Below, in pieces: positions 34,602 to 42,552 of a DNA stretch of 64,000 nt; the first letter of the stretch is position 1, and every line of letters begins with the position of its first letter. Source of the stretch: Gammaproteobacteria bacterium (GTDB lineage: Bacteria > Pseudomonadota > Gammaproteobacteria > Pseudomonadales > Porticoccaceae); assembly GCA_016708925.1 (NCBI GenBank), contig JADJET010000022.1, positions 372,001-436,000 on the forward strand. Reading direction: 5' to 3'. A program made the position numbers and the translations under genes. The notes under the pieces were generated by a model that was not told the DNA's origin, did no database searches, and was given only the letters and a program-made list of their open reading frames with translations.

Positions 34602-35963
34602 ATGAGTCTGCCGCCCGCGCCAACGGACGCCGGGAATGCCCCTGATCACCCGCGCCGCAGTCAGTTCGCCCTGCTGCGGCAACGCCGCTTTCTGCCGTTT
34701 TTTCTGACCCAGTTCGGCGGAGCTTTCAACGACAACCTGTTCAAGAACGCGCTGCTGGTGCTGCTGGTCAGCGGCACCGTTGCGGGCGAGCGGGTGGATA
34801 CGCTGGTCAATCTGGCCGCGGGATTGTTCGTCCTGCCGTTCTTTCTGTTTTCGCCGCTCGCCGGCCAGCTCGCCGACAAATACGAGAAGGCACGGATGAT
34901 CCGCTGGATCAAGCTGGCAGAGATAATGATCATGGTCTTGGCCGCGCTCGCCTTTCAGATGCAGGCGTGGGGGCCGCTGTTGGCGCTGCTGTTCGCGATG
35001 GGCACGCACTCGGCGTTCTTCGGGCCGCTCAAGTACGCGATCATTCCCCAGCATCTCCATGCCCGGGAATTGGTGGCGGGGAACGCCCAGGTGGGCATGG
35101 GCACTTTTGTCGCCATTCTGCTGGGGACCATCGGTGGCACCCTGCTGGCGGGACGTCCCGATCCGGCGGCGGGTATCGGCGTCGCGGTCGTGCTGGTTGC
35201 GCTGTTGGGCTGGTTCGCCAGTCGCAAGATTCCGGCCGCGCCGGCGGCGGCGCCGGAGTTGCGGCTGGACTGGAATCCGCTGCGGGAATGGCTCGCGCTT
35301 TACCGACAGACCGTGCCGCGGCGGACCGTTTTTATGGCCATCATCGGTATTTCCTGGTTCTGGGCACTGGGCGCCAGTTACCTCACCCAGATGCCCCATT
35401 TCGCGATCTCGGTGCTCGGTGGCACGCCGCCGGTGATCGCGCTGCTGTTGTCCGCGTTCGTGGTGGGTGTCGCGGCGGGTGGTTGGCTCTGTGCATGGCT
35501 GAGTGACGCGCGGATCAGGGTCGGTCTGGTGGCCCTGGGCGCCATCGGCCTGAGCCTCTTTGGCGGGGATTTATCCTGCGCTGCCGCGACGGTCGCGACC
35601 GAGAGGCAGCCATTGGGCCCGCTGGCGCTGGCGGAGCACCTGCCCATATTGCGCGTGTTGACCGATATCCTGTTGCTCGGTTTGTCCGGCGGCCTCTATG
35701 TGGTGCCGCTCTATGCCTATGTTCAGGCGCATACGGAGCCGGACCGACGCGCCCGGGTCATCGCCTTCAACAACATCCTGAATGCGCTGTTCATGGTCGC
35801 GGCGAGCGTTCTGGGTGTCCTGCTGCTGGGCTTGGGGGAACTGGGTATCCCGCGGTTTTTCCTGGCGTTGGCGCTGCTCAATGCCGGCATGACGGCGCTG
35901 TTGTTTGCGCGCGCGCCGGAGTTTCTCCAGGGTCTCATGGCATTGCAGCCGCGGCGGCGGTAG
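34602..35963 (+). CDS. MFS transporter, lysophospholipid transporter (LplT)-like
   Basis: A 453-residue major facilitator protein with about 12 hydrophobic helices. Its N-terminal helix QFGGAFNDNLFKNALLVLLVSG and SPLAGQLADKYEKARMIRWIK match LplT and the transporter half of LplT-Aas fusions, which flip lysophospholipids inward for re-acylation. No acyltransferase or acyl-ACP synthetase domain follows, so this is a stand-alone transporter. A perfect GC-rich palindrome (34568-34585) lies just upstream without a T run. Substrate inferred from the family. Confidence 0.8.
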   Translation: MSLPPAPTDAGNAPDHPRRSQFALLRQRRFLPFFLTQFGGAFNDNLFKNALLVLLVSGTVAGERVDTLVNLAAGLFVLPFFLFSPLAGQLADKYEKARMIRWIKLAEIMIMVLAALAFQMQAWGPLLALLFAMGTHSAFFGPLKYAIIPQHLHARELVAGNAQVGMGTFVAILLGTIGGTLLAGRPDPAAGIGVAVVLVALLGWFASRKIPAAPAAAPELRLDWNPLREWLALYRQTVPRRTVFMAIIGISWFWALGASYLTQMPHFAISVLGGTPPVIALLLSAFVVGVAAGGWLCAWLSDARIRVGLVALGAIGLSLFGGDLSCAAATVATERQPLGPLALAEHLPILRVLTDILLLGLSGGLYVVPLYAYVQAHTEPDRRARVIAFNNILNALFMVAASVLGVLLLGLGELGIPRFFLALALLNAGMTALLFARAPEFLQGLMALQPRRR

Positions 35964-35999
35964 TCGGCGCCCGCGCCGCGGAATGGCAAGCCCGGCGAT

Positions 36000-36404
36000 T
36001 TAGCGCGGCTGTTTCAGCAGGTCCCGTATTTCCGTGAGCAGGATCTGTTCGGGCGAGGGCTCTGCCGGGACGGCGGGTGCTGCCGCTTCTTTTTTCTTGA
36101 GGGTGTTGATGCCTTTCACCAACATGAAAATGGCAAACGCCACAATGACGAAATCCACCGCCGTCTGAACGAACCTGCCGTAACTGATGACCACTGCCGG
36201 TGCCTCCGCGGTGGCGGCTCTGAGCGTGAGTGCCAGGGCAGAGAAGTCCATCCCACCCAGCAGCAGGCCGATGGGCGGCATCACCACATCCGCAACCACG
36301 GACGACACGATCTTGCCAAAGGCGGCACCGATGATGATGCCGACCGCCATATCGACGGCGTTGCCCTTGACGGCGAATTCCTTGAACTCTTGCACGATGC
36401 TCAT
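36000..36404 (-). CDS. mscL: large-conductance mechanosensitive channel MscL
   Basis: A 134-residue channel that opens under membrane tension to release solutes on osmotic downshock. N-terminal amphipathic helix MSIVQEFKEFAVKGN, then the pore helix VDMAVGIIIGAAFGKIVSSVVADVVMPPIG and TM2 FVQTAVDFVIVAFAIFMLVKGIN. The C-terminal bundle is KKKEAAAPAVPAEPSPEQILLTEIRDLL. All family hallmarks present and length normal. Convergent with the MFS gene. Confidence 0.96.
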   Translation of the reverse strand: MSIVQEFKEFAVKGNAVDMAVGIIIGAAFGKIVSSVVADVVMPPIGLLLGGMDFSALALTLRAATAEAPAVVISYGRFVQTAVDFVIVAFAIFMLVKGINTLKKKEAAAPAVPAEPSPEQILLTEIRDLLKQPR

Positions 36405-36485
36405 AGGTTGTTATCTCGCTTCCTGGGGAGAAGTATTTGGGGCGGTGTCTGTGAAGTGAACCAGCGTTGGCCCGGTTTCCGCCGC

Positions 36486-36899
36486 TCAACGCCCCAGCCG
36501 GGCGCGCAGCGGCTCCAGATCGTAACCCGCGGCCCGCGCCGTGGCGAGCAACTCATCCGCTGACTGGGTGCCGGCCTGGGACAGCATCCAGAGCATGGTG
36601 CAGCGGGTGCCGGTGCGGCAGTGGGCGAGGATCTTGCCGGGTGTTTCCGCAATCAGACGCGCAAAGGTGCCGACATCGGCGTCGGTGATGTTGGTGCCGA
36701 CCACCGGTTGATGGACATAGATGAGACCGGCGGCCCTGGCGGCAGCCGCGATCTCGGCCGCCGGCGGTTGCCCGGAGTCCTCGCCGTCGGGGCGGTTGTT
36801 GATGATGGCCGTGAAGCCTTCGGCGGCGGCCTGCTTCACGTCGTCTGCCGTGATCTGACCGGCGACGTGCAGTTTGGCGGTGAGTTGCTTGCTGATCAT
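36486..36899 (-). CDS. DUF442/TIGR01244 family phosphatase-like protein
   Basis: 137 residues with a dual-specificity-phosphatase-like fold. LHVAGQITADDVKQAAAEGFTAIINNRPDGED leads to the P-loop HCRTGTR, a complete C(X)5R phosphatase signature. This family is often found alone or fused to a beta-lactamase-like hydrolase and has been tied to sulfide metabolism in some bacteria. Nothing here (no persulfide dioxygenase or sulfide oxidoreductase nearby) supports a specific role. It sits between mscL and the HexR-like regulator on the same strand. Confidence 0.85.
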   Translation of the reverse strand: MISKQLTAKLHVAGQITADDVKQAAAEGFTAIINNRPDGEDSGQPPAAEIAAAARAAGLIYVHQPVVGTNITDADVGTFARLIAETPGKILAHCRTGTRCTMLWMLSQAGTQSADELLATARAAGYDLEPLRARLGR

Positions 36900-36979
36900 C
36901 GGGGATTCCTTCGGTCGGTGGATGCGGGGCGGCGGCTTCCGAGCCTAAGACAGCACAGCGGGACAAACAAGCGCGGGCT

Positions 36980-37828
36980 TCAACCGGTGCGCAGGCTGCG
37001 CAATCCCTCCTGAATGCGCACCAGATGGTCTTCGAGCTCCGGGCCTTTGCGCTGCGCGACGCCGATGGCCAGCACGTCGATCACCACCAGATGGGCAATG
37101 CGCGATGACAGCGGCGTGTAGAGCTGGAAATCTTCCTTGACGTCGATGGCAATGGGGATGGTGGCGGCGGTGGCCACCGGCGTGCGGCCGGGCGCGAGGC
37201 CGATCACGATGGCGCCACGTTTTTTCACCTGTTTGATCGAGTCGAGCAGCGCCCGGGTGCGGCCGGACTGCGAGAACGCAACCACGACATCGCCCGGCTC
37301 CAGCGACGTGGCCGACATGTTCTGCAGATGGGGATCGGAATAGGCGGCGGTGGCCAGGCGCAGGCGGAAAAACCGGTGCTGGGCGTCGAAGGCGACGGGA
37401 GCCGAGGCGCCGAAGCCGTAGAACTCCACCCGTCGCGCCGCGCACAGCGCGCGGATGGCGCGATCGAGCATTTGCGGGTCCAGGCTGTCGCGGACCTTGA
37501 GCAGATTGTCCACCGTGGTATCGAATACCTTGTCGGTGTACTCGCGCACCGAATCGGTATCGGTGACGGCGATCTGGCCGAGGCCGGGGCTCGCGGCCAG
37601 TTGCTGGGCCAGGGCGAGCTTGAAGTCCTGAAAGCCGCCGCAGCCGACGGCGCGGCAAAAGCGCACCACCGTCGGCTCGCTGACCCCCGCGTGGCGCGCC
37701 AGATCGACGATGCGCATGCGCACCACCTGCTCCGGATCGGTCAGCACATAGTCGGCCACTTTGCGCTCGGCCTTGCGCAGGGTGGGCAGTGCGGCGTTGA
37801 TGGTTCGTGTCAATTCGGCGGGCTTCAC
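36980..37828 (-). CDS. hexR: HexR-type RpiR-family transcriptional regulator
   Basis: A 282-residue regulator. An N-terminal RpiR helix-turn-helix (LRKAERKVADYVLTDPEQVVRM, DLARHAGVSEPTVVRFCRAVGCGGFQDFKLALA) is followed by a SIS sugar-phosphate-binding domain (VEFYGFGASAPVAFDAQHRFFRL, VVVAFSQSGRTRALLDSI). The C-terminal LYTPLSSRIAHLVVIDVLAIGVA is very typical of HexR, which senses 2-keto-3-deoxy-6-phosphogluconate and represses central carbohydrate genes. No sugar genes are adjacent, so the HexR name rests on sequence alone. Divergent from uvrD. Confidence 0.82.
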   Translation of the reverse strand: MKPAELTRTINAALPTLRKAERKVADYVLTDPEQVVRMRIVDLARHAGVSEPTVVRFCRAVGCGGFQDFKLALAQQLAASPGLGQIAVTDTDSVREYTDKVFDTTVDNLLKVRDSLDPQMLDRAIRALCAARRVEFYGFGASAPVAFDAQHRFFRLRLATAAYSDPHLQNMSATSLEPGDVVVAFSQSGRTRALLDSIKQVKKRGAIVIGLAPGRTPVATAATIPIAIDVKEDFQLYTPLSSRIAHLVVIDVLAIGVAQRKGPELEDHLVRIQEGLRSLRTG

Positions 37829-37854
37829 CGGTTACTCCGTCGCGCACCGGCGCG

Positions 37855-37872
37855 ATTGTAGTTTATTCCCGG
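37855..37872 (-). promoter_or_regulatory. hexR -10 element overlapping a HexR-like half-site
   Basis: On the leftward strand TACAAT (complement of 37855-37860) sits 26 bases before the hexR start and would serve as a -10; no good -35 is seen. On the other strand the same bases begin TTGTAGTTTA, which fits the first half of the HexR operator (TGTARTWWWAYTACA), while the second half is degenerate. Autoregulation is possible but weakly supported. Confidence 0.3.
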
Positions 37873-37971
37873 CCAGCACCAGCGGGCCGCAGCGGCGCAG
37901 ATTGGCCCTCGTTGCGCGTCGCGGCGCCACCAAAACCATTAATCGGGGGTGGCGTTTGTTAGAATCCCGCC

Positions 37972-40158
37972 ATGAACCTGTCCCCCATTCTCGACCCCCT
38001 CAACGACGCCCAGCGCGCGGCGGTTGCCCACGATGCCGGCCACCTGATCGTGCTGGCCGGCGCCGGTAGCGGCAAGACCCGGGTGCTGGTGCACCGCATC
38101 GCTTGGCTGGTGCGCGGCGCGGGGGTTTCGCCCCAGGGCATCCTCGCCGTCACCTTCACCAACAAGGCAGCGCGGGAGATGCGCGAACGCCTGGCCGATC
38201 TCCTCGGCATGGCCGCCCAAGGCATGTGGGTCGGCACTTTCCACGGTTTGGCCCACCGTCTGCTGAAGACCCACTGGCGCGATGCGGGGCTCGCGGAGAA
38301 TTTCCAGATCCTCGACGGCGACGACCAGTTGCGGCTGATCAAGCGGGTCTATGCCGCGCGCGGGCTCGACACCGAGCGTTGGCCGCCGCGCCAGGCGCAG
38401 TGGTACATCAATGCCCAGAAAGATGAGGGCTTGCGGCCCCAGCACATTCAGGAGACCAGCGACCCTTTCGTCGCCACCATGCTGGGTGTCTACCGCGACT
38501 ACGAGGCCGCCTGCGCCCGCGGCGGCGTGGTGGATTTCGGCGAGCTGTTGCTGCGCGCGCACGAACTCTGGCTGCGGCATCCGGAACTGCTCGCCCACTA
38601 CCAGCAGCGCTTCGGTCATTTGCTGGTGGACGAATTTCAGGACACCAACGCCATTCAGTATGCCTGGCTGCGTCTGCTGGCCGGCGCGTCGAGTCGGGTG
38701 ACGGTGGTCGGCGACGACGACCAGTCCATCTACGGCTGGCGCGGCGCGCGGATCGAAAACATCCGCGATTTCAGCCGCCACTTTGCCGGCGCGAGTACGG
38801 TGCGACTGGAGCAGAACTACCGTTCCACCGCCACGATTCTGGACGCCGCCAACGCCGTTATCGCCCACAACGCCGGGCGCATGGGCAAGGAACTCTGGAC
38901 CAGCGGCGACCGCGGTGAGCTCATTTCCGTCTACGCCGCGTACAACGAACAGGATGAAGCGCGCTTCATCGCCGAACGCATCCAGGTCTGGCTCGCCGCC
39001 GGCGGCAGCTGCGACGAAGTCGCCATGCTCTACCGCTCCAACGCCCAATCGCGGGTGCTCGAAGAGGCGCTGCTGCGCGCCGCGATTCCCTACCGGATTC
39101 ACGGTGGTCACCGCTTCTATGAGCGCCTCGAAATTCGCAATGCGCTCGCCTACCTGCGCCTGCTGGTCAATCCCGACGACGACGCGGCGGTGGAGCGGGT
39201 GCTCAATACGCCGACCCGCGGCATCGGCGAGCGCACCGTCGCGCAACTGCGCGAGGTCGCCCGCGCGGGCGGCATTTCGCTTTGGCAGGTGCTGCGCAAT
39301 GGTGTCGGCGATCTGCCGGCACGCGCCGCCGGCGCGGTGCGGGGTTTCACCGCGCTGATCGAAGAATTGCGCGCCGACGTCGATCGCTTCGACTTGGCGG
39401 AGCTGGCTGATCGTATGCTCGCGCGCACCGGATTGCTGGAATTCCACCGCCGCGAAACCGGCGAACGCGGTGCCGCGCGCGCCGAAAACCTCGACGAGCT
39501 GATCAGTGCCTGCCGGGCCTTTGTGCCGGAAGCGCCGGACCAACCTTTGTTGCCACAGTTTCTCGACGCCGCCGCGCTCGACGCGGGCGATGCCCAGGCC
39601 GAGGGCGATACCGCCGCCGTGCAATTGATGACGCTCCATTCCGCCAAGGGACTCGAATTTCCGCTGGTGTTCATGGCCGGCGTGGAAGAAAACCTGTTTC
39701 CCCACAAGATGTCTCTCGACGAACCCGGGCGCCTCGAGGAAGAGCGCCGGCTGTGCTACGTGGGCATCACCCGCGCCATGACGAAGTTGTATCTGACCTG
39801 GGCCGAGACGCGCAATCTTCACGGTCGCGAACAGTTCAATACGCCGTCGCGGTTTCTGCGCGATATTCCGGCGGCGCTGCTCGAGGAAGTGCGGTTGCGC
39901 GCCACCATCACCCGGCCGGTCAGCTTCGCGGCACGGCCCGTGAGCTACGCCACCCGGCCGTCCACCGGTACCGCCAAGCTCGCCGACAACGGCACCGGCT
40001 TCGTGCTGGGGCAGCGGGTCGCGCACAAAAAATTCGGCGAAGGCGTGGTGCTGGGTTTCGAAGGGCTCGGTCCGCAGGCGCGGGTCCAGGTCAATTTTCG
40101 CAGCGGCGGCGCCAAATGGCTGGTGATGCAGTTTGCCGGGCTGAGTGCGCTCACCTGA
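37972..40158 (+). CDS. uvrD: DNA helicase II UvrD
   Basis: A 728-residue superfamily 1A helicase. Motif I is LAGAGSGKTRVLVHRIAWL, II is LLVDEFQDTN, III is VVGDDDQSIYGWRGARI, IV is LEQNYRST, V is LMTLHSAKGLEFPLVFM and VI is CYVGITRAMTKLYLT. The C-terminal Tudor-like tail (VAHKKFGEGVVLGFEGLGPQARVQVNF) favours UvrD over Rep. It unwinds DNA in nucleotide-excision and mismatch repair. A TAGAAT at 37960-37965 is so close to the ATG that the message may have almost no leader; no ribosome binding site is visible and no LexA box. Confidence 0.94.
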   Translation: MNLSPILDPLNDAQRAAVAHDAGHLIVLAGAGSGKTRVLVHRIAWLVRGAGVSPQGILAVTFTNKAAREMRERLADLLGMAAQGMWVGTFHGLAHRLLKTHWRDAGLAENFQILDGDDQLRLIKRVYAARGLDTERWPPRQAQWYINAQKDEGLRPQHIQETSDPFVATMLGVYRDYEAACARGGVVDFGELLLRAHELWLRHPELLAHYQQRFGHLLVDEFQDTNAIQYAWLRLLAGASSRVTVVGDDDQSIYGWRGARIENIRDFSRHFAGASTVRLEQNYRSTATILDAANAVIAHNAGRMGKELWTSGDRGELISVYAAYNEQDEARFIAERIQVWLAAGGSCDEVAMLYRSNAQSRVLEEALLRAAIPYRIHGGHRFYERLEIRNALAYLRLLVNPDDDAAVERVLNTPTRGIGERTVAQLREVARAGGISLWQVLRNGVGDLPARAAGAVRGFTALIEELRADVDRFDLAELADRMLARTGLLEFHRRETGERGAARAENLDELISACRAFVPEAPDQPLLPQFLDAAALDAGDAQAEGDTAAVQLMTLHSAKGLEFPLVFMAGVEENLFPHKMSLDEPGRLEEERRLCYVGITRAMTKLYLTWAETRNLHGREQFNTPSRFLRDIPAALLEEVRLRATITRPVSFAARPVSYATRPSTGTAKLADNGTGFVLGQRVAHKKFGEGVVLGFEGLGPQARVQVNFRSGGAKWLVMQFAGLSALT

Positions 40159-40254
40159 TTCGTTGTCTCCCGCGCCGGATGAAGAGCTTCGGGGCGCGAG
40201 AAGGGTTGGGGGCAGCCGCCAAGCCGTGCGGATAGGGTTAACAGGCGGTAGGCG

Positions 40255-40692
40255 TTACACCTCCAGCAACAAAGTCACCGGACCGTCGTTGACGAGCGCC
40301 ACCTGCATGTCCGCGCCGAACACACCGCAGGCGACGGGCGCATGCCGCTCCTGCGCCCGCGCGACGAAGTGGTTGTAGAGTCGTTCGGCCAGCTCCGGCG
40401 GCGCGGCGGGCGTGAAGCTCGGTCGCAAACCTTTGCGGGTGTCGGCCATCAAGGTGAACTGAGAGACGATCAACAGACCGCCGCCGATGTCGGCGAGGCT
40501 GAGGTTCATGCGGCCCTGGGCGTCGGGAAACAGGCGGTAGCGCAGTACCCGGTCCAGCAGGGTATCGGCGCTCGCGACGGTATCCGCGGGGGCGATGCCG
40601 ACAAGTAACAGCACTCCCTGCTGGATGGCTCCCACCTCGGCGCCGCCGGCCACAACGGCCGCGCGACGCACCCGTTGCAGCAGGCCGCGCAT
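40255..40692 (-). CDS. dtd: D-aminoacyl-tRNA deacylase
   Basis: A 145-residue DTD that frees tRNA from mischarged D-amino acids or glycine. N-terminus MRGLLQRVRRAAVVAGG, the catalytic loop SQFTLMADTRKGLRPSF, and the cross-subunit loop containing NDGPVTLLLEV at the C-terminus. The second motif, usually NxGPVT, is present. ATG start one base from the pip stop, so it is cotranscribed with pip. It converges with uvrD across about 96 bases that hold an imperfect GC-rich hairpin but no T run. Confidence 0.95.
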   Translation of the reverse strand: MRGLLQRVRRAAVVAGGAEVGAIQQGVLLLVGIAPADTVASADTLLDRVLRYRLFPDAQGRMNLSLADIGGGLLIVSQFTLMADTRKGLRPSFTPAAPPELAERLYNHFVARAQERHAPVACGVFGADMQVALVNDGPVTLLLEV

Positions 40693-40693
40693 G

Positions 40694-41653
40694 TTAGAAC
40701 TTTCCGGCCAGCTCGCCCGCGAAGCGGTCGGTGGCGCGGATCAGTGCATCCAGAGTGCCGGGTTCGCTGGAGGCGTGCCCGGCGTCGCGGATGATGTCCA
40801 GTTCCGCGTGGGGCAGGGCTTGCTGCAGCGTGAATGCCTGGTCCACCGGACAGACCACATCGTAGCGGCCGTGCACGATCACGGTGGGAATGCCCGCCAG
40901 ACGGTGCAGGTCGCGGCAGATCTGGTTTTCGGCGATGAAAGCGTCGTTGACGAAGTAGTGCGCCTCGATACGTGCCATGGCGAGCGCGACCTGGGGGCTA
41001 CCGAAGCGCGCCACGACATGGCCGTTGGGTTCATGGGTGGCGCAGCGCGCTTCCCACAACGCCCAGGCCTTGGCGGCCGCCATGCGGGTGATGTCGTTAT
41101 CGCCGGTGAGGCGCCGATGGTAGGCGCGCAGCAGATCGTGACGCTCTTCAGGCGGAATCTGGCCGATGAAATCCTGCCAGTAGTCCGGAAAGATGCAGCT
41201 CGCACCGTATTGATAAAACCAGTCGATGTCCGTCTTGCGGCACAGGAAAATACCGCGCAGCACCAAACCCAGAACCCGCTCCGGGTAAGCTTCCGCGTAG
41301 AGCAGACTGAGAGTCGAGCCCCAGGAACCGCCGAACAGCAACCAGCGCTCGACGCCGAGCTTTTCGCGCAGCGTTTCCATGTCGGCCAGCAAATGCGCGG
41401 TGGTGTTGTCATTCAGATCCGCGTGGGGTCGCGAGCGACCGGCACCGCGCTGATCGAACAGAATGATGCGGTACTTTTCCGGATCGAAAAACCGGCGGTC
41501 CTGTTCGCTGCACCCCGCGCCGGGGCCACCGTGGACGAACAGCACCGGAATCCCCTCCGGGATTCCGCATTCCTCAACGTAGAGTGCATGCCCGCCAGCG
41601 ACATCGACACGATGACTGGCATAGGGACGGATGGCCGGATAAAACTGCCGCAT
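40694..41653 (-). CDS. pip: proline iminopeptidase
   Basis: A 319-residue alpha/beta-hydrolase that removes N-terminal proline from peptides. VLFVHGGPGAGCSEQDRRFFDP gives the HGGPG oxyanion motif, and RIILFDQRGAGRS follows. The nucleophile elbow is GGSWGSTLSLLYAEAYP, and the late Asp/His are in HGRYDVVCPV and IRDAGHASSEPG. Cytoplasmic, no signal peptide, normal length. dtd follows immediately. Confidence 0.94.
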   Translation of the reverse strand: MRQFYPAIRPYASHRVDVAGGHALYVEECGIPEGIPVLFVHGGPGAGCSEQDRRFFDPEKYRIILFDQRGAGRSRPHADLNDNTTAHLLADMETLREKLGVERWLLFGGSWGSTLSLLYAEAYPERVLGLVLRGIFLCRKTDIDWFYQYGASCIFPDYWQDFIGQIPPEERHDLLRAYHRRLTGDNDITRMAAAKAWALWEARCATHEPNGHVVARFGSPQVALAMARIEAHYFVNDAFIAENQICRDLHRLAGIPTVIVHGRYDVVCPVDQAFTLQQALPHAELDIIRDAGHASSEPGTLDALIRATDRFAGELAGKF

Positions 41654-41879
41654 GCGCGAGAATACGCTCTTTCCAGGAGAGCGGTTAACCTAAGGGAAGC
41701 CCCTGTGAAAGGCAACCGGAATCTCCCCGCGCGCTCGCCAGCACCAACCCGCAGTGTCGGGCCTCAACCGGCGTTCAGCTCGTGGCGAAGCCGCCAGGCC
41801 GCGCTCAGATAAACCACGGCGCCGATGCACGCCACAGTTGGTGCGGAGGCGAGCAAGTCAGAGGTAACGGGAGGAGGCG

Positions 41880-42446
41880 TCAGGGCTGACCGGGATACTG
41901 CCCGGCACGGGTGAGCGCGTAATCCTGACCCAGGCTGTAAAGCCCAAGACCGATGAACGCCAGCAGAAAGCGGCCTTCCATCACCGCGCTGTAGTGTCCA
42001 CCCGGGAAAGGCGAGACGTCAGTAACAAAGATCAGCGCCAGCACGCCGACCATCAGCACCCACAGCACCGCGCCCCAGAAATAACCCAGCAGGTAGAGCA
42101 GTCCGGGTGTAAAGGCGAGGCACCAGTACAGGCCGGTCTGTTCGACACCCCCGTGCAGCACGAGCATGAAGAACAGTCCCAGGATTGGCACGATGAAATA
42201 CCACTTGGCGCCCGTGTGATAACCCACCACCTGGGCCACCACCAGACCCGCGAAGGAGACTGCGGAGCAAGTGAAGAGCACGCCGGCGAGCAGCAGATCA
42301 TCGCGGAAGAAATCCAGCAGGCCCATCACCAGACTGAAGATCCCGAACAGCGCCAGCCCCCAGGTGATCAAACCCGTTGAACGCCACAGACCCAGTTGCG
42401 CATCGAAGTAAAAATCGCGCCGGTCGTTGCCGTTTCTTTCATCCAT
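41880..42446 (-). CDS. multi-pass membrane protein, orphan sensor-like module
   Basis: 188 residues with six hydrophobic segments by inspection (about 25-45, 50-70, 78-95, 100-115, 120-145, 158-175). The middle YHTGAKWYFIVPILGLFFMLVLHGGVEQTGLYWC resembles the multi-TM input domains of some histidine kinases and diguanylate cyclases, where a GG...GTG segment is common. No output domain follows. A stray open frame with a hydrophobic patch continues beyond the stop. Either a small stand-alone membrane protein or a truncated receptor. I do not recognise a named family. Confidence 0.65.
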   Translation of the reverse strand: MDERNGNDRRDFYFDAQLGLWRSTGLITWGLALFGIFSLVMGLLDFFRDDLLLAGVLFTCSAVSFAGLVVAQVVGYHTGAKWYFIVPILGLFFMLVLHGGVEQTGLYWCLAFTPGLLYLLGYFWGAVLWVLMVGVLALIFVTDVSPFPGGHYSAVMEGRFLLAFIGLGLYSLGQDYALTRAGQYPGQP

Positions 42447-42494
42447 GATGGCTGTCCAGTACCCAGATCACAAAACCATAAACCTCGACCGGCA

Positions 42495-42515
42495 GGTCGG
42501 CAATCTTTGCCGACC
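42495..42515 (-). terminator. strong hairpin downstream of typA, no clear T run
   Basis: GGTCGGCAA and TTGCCGACC pair over a 3-base loop. It lies just past the typA stop and before the next leftward gene. The leftward strand continues T/G-rich (GGTTTATGGTTTTG) some 15 bases later, not as a clean U run. It may be a terminator or an mRNA 3'-end stabiliser. Confidence 0.4.
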
Positions 42516-42552
42516 GGTGGTGGTGAAGTCCCGACCAGTGGCGCGTCGGCGG

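Noticed and set aside
32523..35399. A 958-codon leftward open frame extending from the lpxR-like gene back across the crotonase and MFS genes
   Set aside because: Only the last 351 codons carry a signal peptide and LpxR motifs behind a perfect AGGAGG. The rest is antisense to two well-supported genes, as is common at high GC.
37939..40026. 695-codon open frame antisense to uvrD
   Set aside because: All helicase motifs lie on the other strand; this frame has none of its own.
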